A stretch of 55,210 nt of DNA, from positions 1 through 55,210 of the forward strand of contig JALLOF010000007.1 of NCBI GenBank assembly GCA_027717595.1, read 5' to 3'. This document shows, in pieces, positions 49,859 through 55,210 of this stretch. The first letter of the stretch is position 1, and every line of letters begins with the position of its first letter. Under the pieces are notes generated by a model. That model was not told where the DNA came from. It did no database searches and worked only from the letters and a program-made list of their open reading frames with translations. This DNA comes from Nitrospinae bacterium AH_259_B05_G02_I21. GTDB taxonomy: Bacteria; JADFOP01. The position numbers and the translations under genes are program-made.

Positions 49859-49892
49859 AAAAAAATCCCCGACACCTCACGGGGCATCGGGG
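49859..49892 (-). terminator. riboswitch-controlled terminator before ribD
   Basis: On the minus strand CCCCGA (49887-49892) pairs with TCGGGG (49867-49872), followed by a T-run (49859-49865). It is the expression platform of the FMN riboswitch, and its 3' arm carries the ribD ribosome-site-like GGGGA. Confidence 0.8.
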
Positions 49893-49956
49893 CGGCAGAC
49901 AACACCACGGACACGGGGAAGCAGCTACTCTCCCTCCCCGGCTCCGGCCAAGTCGC

Positions 49957-50082
49957 CACCTTCTCCCATCCCGACTCTCACGGTCGGCTCCGGAGTTCCA
50001 CCGGATCAACCCCGCATGGAGCTAGCGGGGGTCGCGGGCTGTTACCGCCGGTAGGGAATTTCACCCTGCCCCGAAGGTGGTG
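49957..50082 (-). ncRNA. FMN riboswitch (RFN element)
   Basis: Reading the minus strand, the conserved RFN blocks appear in order: CTTCGGGGCAGGGTGAAATT (near 50082-50059), CCGGCGGTAACAGCCCGCGA, GATCCGGTGGAACTCCGGAG and GGGATGGGAGAAGG (near 49970-49957). The element binds FMN and, through the terminator just downstream, switches off the rib operon. Because the operon continues through nusB to holA, FMN level may affect far more than riboflavin genes unless internal promoters compensate. Confidence 0.97.
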
Positions 50083-50118
50083 CCATTTATTGATGTCTGT
50101 TATTACCTGTCTTTGTTC

Positions 50119-50148
50119 AGTATATCTATTCGCCGGCTCCATTGTCAA
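50119..50148 (-). promoter_or_regulatory. sigma70-type promoter of the rib operon
   Basis: On the minus strand: TTGACA (50143-50148, perfect), 18-base spacer, TATACT (50119-50124). It lies about 35 bases upstream of the FMN riboswitch. Confidence 0.75.
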
Positions 50149-50185
50149 GGGATTCATCCGGCTAAGTGCCTAAAATCATCAGGAC

Positions 50186-50638
50186 TTATCCGTCTTCAGC
50201 TTCTTGTGAGGCGATTGTGAGAGCCTTGGCGATGACCTCATGGGTGGCCTCGGTCATCTCCAGGTCCCCGAGCCGCTCAATCTCGAACCACCGGGCCTCC
50301 TCGGCGTCTGAGGCCCCAAGCGGCTCGTCCGCCCCTACCGTGCATAGATAATCCACCAGGACGTAGTGAAAGCGGACCCTTCCGGCGTCGTCGCAGATGA
50401 TGCGATCCAGCGTCTCGACCATCGGGCCCACTGTCACCGCGAGGCCGGTCTCCTCGAGAACCTCCCTTCGGAGCGCATCTGTCAGGGTCTCGCCCACATC
50501 CACAAGGCCACCGGGCAGGCTCCAGCGTCCCAGCGCGGGCTCCCGCCCCCGCTTGATCAGGAGGATCCGGCGGCGGTCCTTATCGACGATAATAGCCCCA
50601 ACGCCCACCAGGGGGTGTTCGGGATATTCGCGGCTCAT
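50186..50638 (-). CDS. Nudix hydrolase
   Basis: A 150-residue protein with a complete Nudix box GGLVDVGETLTDALRREVLEETGL (here stated as the two parts GGLVDVGETLTDAL and RREVLEETGL; about residues 44-67), the metal-binding loop for nucleoside-diphosphate-X hydrolysis. The N-terminal strand VGVGAIIVDKDRRRILLIKR and RWSLPGG are of the ADP-ribose/8-oxo-dGTP-like single-domain type. ATG 50638 has GGGAAG at 5 bases. The substrate cannot be told. It lies downstream of the ppdK terminator, so it may be transcribed by read-through. Confidence 0.92.
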   Translation of the reverse strand: MSREYPEHPLVGVGAIIVDKDRRRILLIKRGREPALGRWSLPGGLVDVGETLTDALRREVLEETGLAVTVGPMVETLDRIICDDAGRVRFHYVLVDYLCTVGADEPLGASDAEEARWFEIERLGDLEMTEATHEVIAKALTIASQEAEDG

Positions 50639-50653
50639 AGTTCTTCCCAAAAC

Positions 50654-50688
50654 GCCGACAGCCGCCCCCCGCTCTCAGGGGGCGGCTG
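50654..50688 (-). terminator. strong terminator after ppdK
   Basis: CAGCCGCCCCC (50659-50669) and GGGGGCGGCTG (50678-50688) form a perfect 11-base stem with an 8-base loop. On the minus strand a short T-stretch follows (CGTTTTGGG). It ends the ppdK transcript before the Nudix gene. Confidence 0.75.
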
Positions 50689-50728
50689 CGCAACTAAGAA
50701 ACAAAGATGAAGAGCGCCCGTACCCGTA

Positions 50729-53392
<2,664 letters not shown>

Positions 53393-53529
53393 CGGCACAC
53401 TCCCTAACGGCCCCCTCGACCGGTCCAATCCTCGCTGATGGGATCTATCCCCGAAAATGAGCGCCACTGCCTGTCATCCGCGCTTGCCAAGAAATCCCTC
53501 CGGGGTGAGCAAAAAGCATCCCCATGTCG

Positions 53530-54012
53530 TCACTCTTGCTTCGCCAGGGTTTCGGCTTCAATCGTCAAATTGCGATACGGGGTCGAGTCGGTCAATACGA
53601 TCTCACCGCTTCGCAACTCAGCCCACCTGCGGCCCTCTTCATCGATGCCGGTTTTCGCCACAATCGCGACTCGGCGGTGCCCGGTCACGATCTGGCGAAC
53701 TTTGACCACGGAATCAAGCTTCTCGATCTCGCTTGTGGCCTGGCCCAGCTGCTGGCCCTCGGCGATTTCAAGGCCAAAGGTGATATGGGCCCGCTGGTCC
53801 TCGGTCGTCTTGACGGTGCATTCGGAGATGTTGACCTGGCAATCGGCGATGGCATTGGCGACCTGAGCGAGGACCCCGGGCTGGTCGGACGTCTCGACCA
53901 GAATACGCAGCGTCTGGGGCTGTTTGACCCCACCTTCGACATCAGGGCCGAGCCCGACATCCTCCTCTTCACCAATATCGATGATGTCCTCTGCCCGCCA
54001 ATTTCGTGTCAT
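53530..54012 (-). CDS. stand-alone ACT-domain protein (RelA/SpoT-like ACT)
   Basis: A 160-residue protein. After a short acidic start (EDIIDIGEEEDVG) residues about 32-110 form an ACT domain most like the one at the end of RelA/SpoT: QTLRILVETSDQPGVLAQVA, NAIADCQVNISECTVK, then VVKVRQIVTG. The last 50 residues (VAIVAKTGIDEEGRRWAELR) are a separate small region I do not recognise. No synthetase or hydrolase domain is present. It could be an amino-acid sensor or a stringent-response modulator; neither is shown. ppdK starts 137 bases downstream. A consensus promoter lies about 280 bases upstream. Confidence 0.75.
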   Translation of the reverse strand: MTRNWRAEDIIDIGEEEDVGLGPDVEGGVKQPQTLRILVETSDQPGVLAQVANAIADCQVNISECTVKTTEDQRAHITFGLEIAEGQQLGQATSEIEKLDSVVKVRQIVTGHRRVAIVAKTGIDEEGRRWAELRSGEIVLTDSTPYRNLTIEAETLAKQE

Positions 54013-54466
54013 GTGCCTTCCTCCAATAACCTCCCATTATCCTGCCAGTCAGGGAAATCCAAGCCAGGGCTTTGCACTCCCTAACTACTTGCAAATTTGG
54101 AGCCAGAGGCCACAAAACGCAACACTAATCTTTTCTCTCCCGGCATTCCCCTGTCCGTCGGACCCGTGGTGGGGCACAGGCCCCCTCAAGGCTCCCGAGA
54201 AACGCTTCGCAGAAAGACCGAGCGCGCATGAGTATTCTGAGAGGTTGTACGACTGCAATCGCCTCCACGTCTGAATATTTTTAGGCAAAAAGAATATAAT
54301 TGAAACAATATCTGCTGTCAAGCCGAAAAATCCTTTAGTTTGTATAGGTAATTACGCTTTTTATCCTTGCTTTATTAGGATTGGGTGGGGTTTCCAGGAT
54401 AGTAGGCTTAATAAGCGCCAAGATTCTATTACTGCCTGTCACCGTTATGACGGTTCTTGGGGGCCC
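54013..54466. other. 450-base intergenic region with a consensus promoter and a long untranslated leader
   Basis: From the ACT gene start to the stop of the hydrolase gene. It contains the minus-strand promoter at 54293-54321 and, between it and the ACT gene, about 270 bases without an ORF but with pairing potential (GGGG/CCCC at 54171-54184; CCTGT/ACAGG at 54150-54180). The AT-rich part 54280-54400 has no other clear element. Confidence 0.5.
54293..54321 (-). promoter_or_regulatory. consensus sigma70 promoter
   Basis: On the minus strand: perfect TTGACA (54316-54321), 17-base spacer, TATATT (54293-54298). It is among the best promoters in the window and points toward the ACT-domain gene, whose start is about 280 bases away. 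Confidence 0.75.
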
Positions 54467-55210
54467 TCAGGCGGCCACAACGGGATTTCTGAGCGTACCG
54501 ACACCCTCCACGGTCACGGCGACCTCGTCGCCCGGCTCAAGGGGGCCTATACCCGCCGGGGTTCCCGTGGCGATGACATCCCCCGGCAGGAGCGTCATCA
54601 CGTGCGAGATGAAGCTGACCAGCTCCTCGGCGGGACGGATGAAATCCCTGGTCGAGGAGGCCTGGCGCACCTCGCCGTTGACCTCTGTGCGGATGGCAAG
54701 ATTGTTGAGGTCCAGGCCCGTGACTACGACCGGGCCGATAGGGCAGAAGGTGTCGAAGCCCTTGGCGCGGGTCCACTGGCCGTCTTTGGACTGCAGCTCC
54801 CTGGCAGTCACGTCGTTGAGGCAGGTCACCCCAAAGAGGTGGTCGCTAACTTCCTCGGGTACGATGTCCCGCATACGGCGGCCCACGACAAACCCCACCT
54901 CGCCCTCATAGTCCACGCGACCCACCTTAGGGGGCAGGCGGATGGGCTCGTCGGGGCCGATGACGGCGGTCGAGGGCTTCATGCTGATGAGCGGCTCCTC
55001 GGGGGGCTCCCACCCCATCTCCTCGATGTGCGCCCGGTACATGAGGCCGACCACGACGACCTTCGACGGCTGGCTGGGCGCCAGAAGCGTGACCTCTTCG
55101 AGGGCCCAGCGCCGGTCGGTCTCCACAAAGTGACCGAAGTAAGAGCCGCATATCTGGGTCACGACCCCATCGCGCAAGATGCCCATCCGCTCTTGGCCCC
55201 CCACGCGATA
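54467..55210 (-). CDS. fumarylacetoacetate-hydrolase-family protein (5' end outside window)
   Basis: At least 247 residues; the frame is still open at the right edge. The visible beginning (GGQERMGILRDG) usually follows a few more residues in this family, so a GTG at 55204 is probably not the start. The FAH fold is clear: SKVVVVGLMYRAHIEEMG, EPPEEPLISMKPSTAVIGP, RVDYEGEVGFVVGRRMRDI with the metal-binding Glu, GVTCLNDVTARELQSKDGQW and MTLLPGDVIATGTPAGIGPL. Members act as 2-hydroxyhepta-2,4-diene-1,7-dioate isomerases, acylpyruvases or oxaloacetate decarboxylases; the substrate is open. No terminator is obvious after it. Confidence 0.92.
   Translation of the reverse strand, partial: YRVGGQERMGILRDGVVTQICGSYFGHFVETDRRWALEEVTLLAPSQPSKVVVVGLMYRAHIEEMGWEPPEEPLISMKPSTAVIGPDEPIRLPPKVGRVDYEGEVGFVVGRRMRDIVPEEVSDHLFGVTCLNDVTARELQSKDGQWTRAKGFDTFCPIGPVVVTGLDLNNLAIRTEVNGEVRQASSTRDFIRPAEELVSFISHVMTLLPGDVIATGTPAGIGPLEPGDEVAVTVEGVGTLRNPVVAA

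Overview
The window is a high-GC, gene-dense stretch of a diderm (LPS-bearing) bacterial chromosome. The evidence for an outer membrane is lptE, lapA/lapB, lgt, lipoproteins with lipoboxes, a TonB-ExbB-ExbD set and a HtrA/DegP-type periplasmic protease. A GlnD-type PII uridylyltransferase, a 7TM-HD (PgpH-type) cyclic-di-AMP phosphodiesterase, an aspartyl-tRNA synthetase with non-discriminating signatures and pyruvate phosphate dikinase would fit a deltaproteobacterial-like or neighbouring lineage (Desulfobacterota, NC10, Nitrospinota, Tectomicrobia). The phylum cannot be fixed from the sequence alone. Housekeeping order is well conserved and no IS element, integrase-type island, CRISPR array, tRNA or rRNA was found.

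Layout. (1) 1-3.4 kb: tail of an unknown gene, a receiver-FHA response regulator broken by a frameshift and an amber codon, an orphan Flp-type pilin, an ECF sigma factor and a glycine-zipper lipoprotein. (2) 3.4-10.6 kb: a TonB-type energy-transduction cluster. exbB-exbD (+) converge on a (-) operon of glycine-zipper lipoprotein, coiled-coil periplasmic protein, TonB with an unusually long cytoplasmic domain, and a secreted 778-residue protein of about 30 tandem 24-residue units, each with a calcium-loop-like DTNxDGRxD. A promoter/terminator-bounded structured leader lies before exbB. (3) 10.9-22.1 kb: a very large AsmA/YhdP-like protein (+), then a (-) block of anti-sigma factor, lgt, a thioredoxin-fold TlpA homologue without its two cysteines, DegP, a two-domain M16 peptidase and an enoyl-CoA hydratase. 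(4) 22.1-24.8 kb: an AT-richer accessory segment with tandem GACACATTA repeats and a TPR protein carrying two copies of an unrecognised C-terminal domain, preceded by a strong promoter and an attenuator-like RNA. (5) 24.8-38.3 kb (-): recO, era, aspS, lapB, lapA, HIT, ybeY, pgpH, phoH, glnD, xerD. (6) 38.3-50.1 kb: murJ and rpsT divergent, then a long (-) operon ribD-ribE-ribBA-ribH-nusB-M17N-like-phosphoesterase-leuS-lptE-holA headed by a textbook FMN riboswitch. (7) 50.1-55.2 kb (-): Nudix hydrolase, ppdK, a RelA-like stand-alone ACT protein, and the start-truncated end of a fumarylacetoacetate-hydrolase-family gene.

Functional themes are envelope biogenesis and quality control (Lgt, LptE, LapAB, MurJ, AsmA-like, DegP), ribosome and RNA biogenesis (YbeY, Era, NusB, RpsT, LeuS, AspS), nitrogen and second-messenger signalling (GlnD, PgpH), riboflavin synthesis, and a TonB system tied to a repeat protein. 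Many sigma70-type promoters with near-consensus boxes were found by eye. The parts that look least described are the TonB/24-residue-repeat cluster, the two structured leaders (before exbB and before the TPR gene) and the cysteine-less TlpA.
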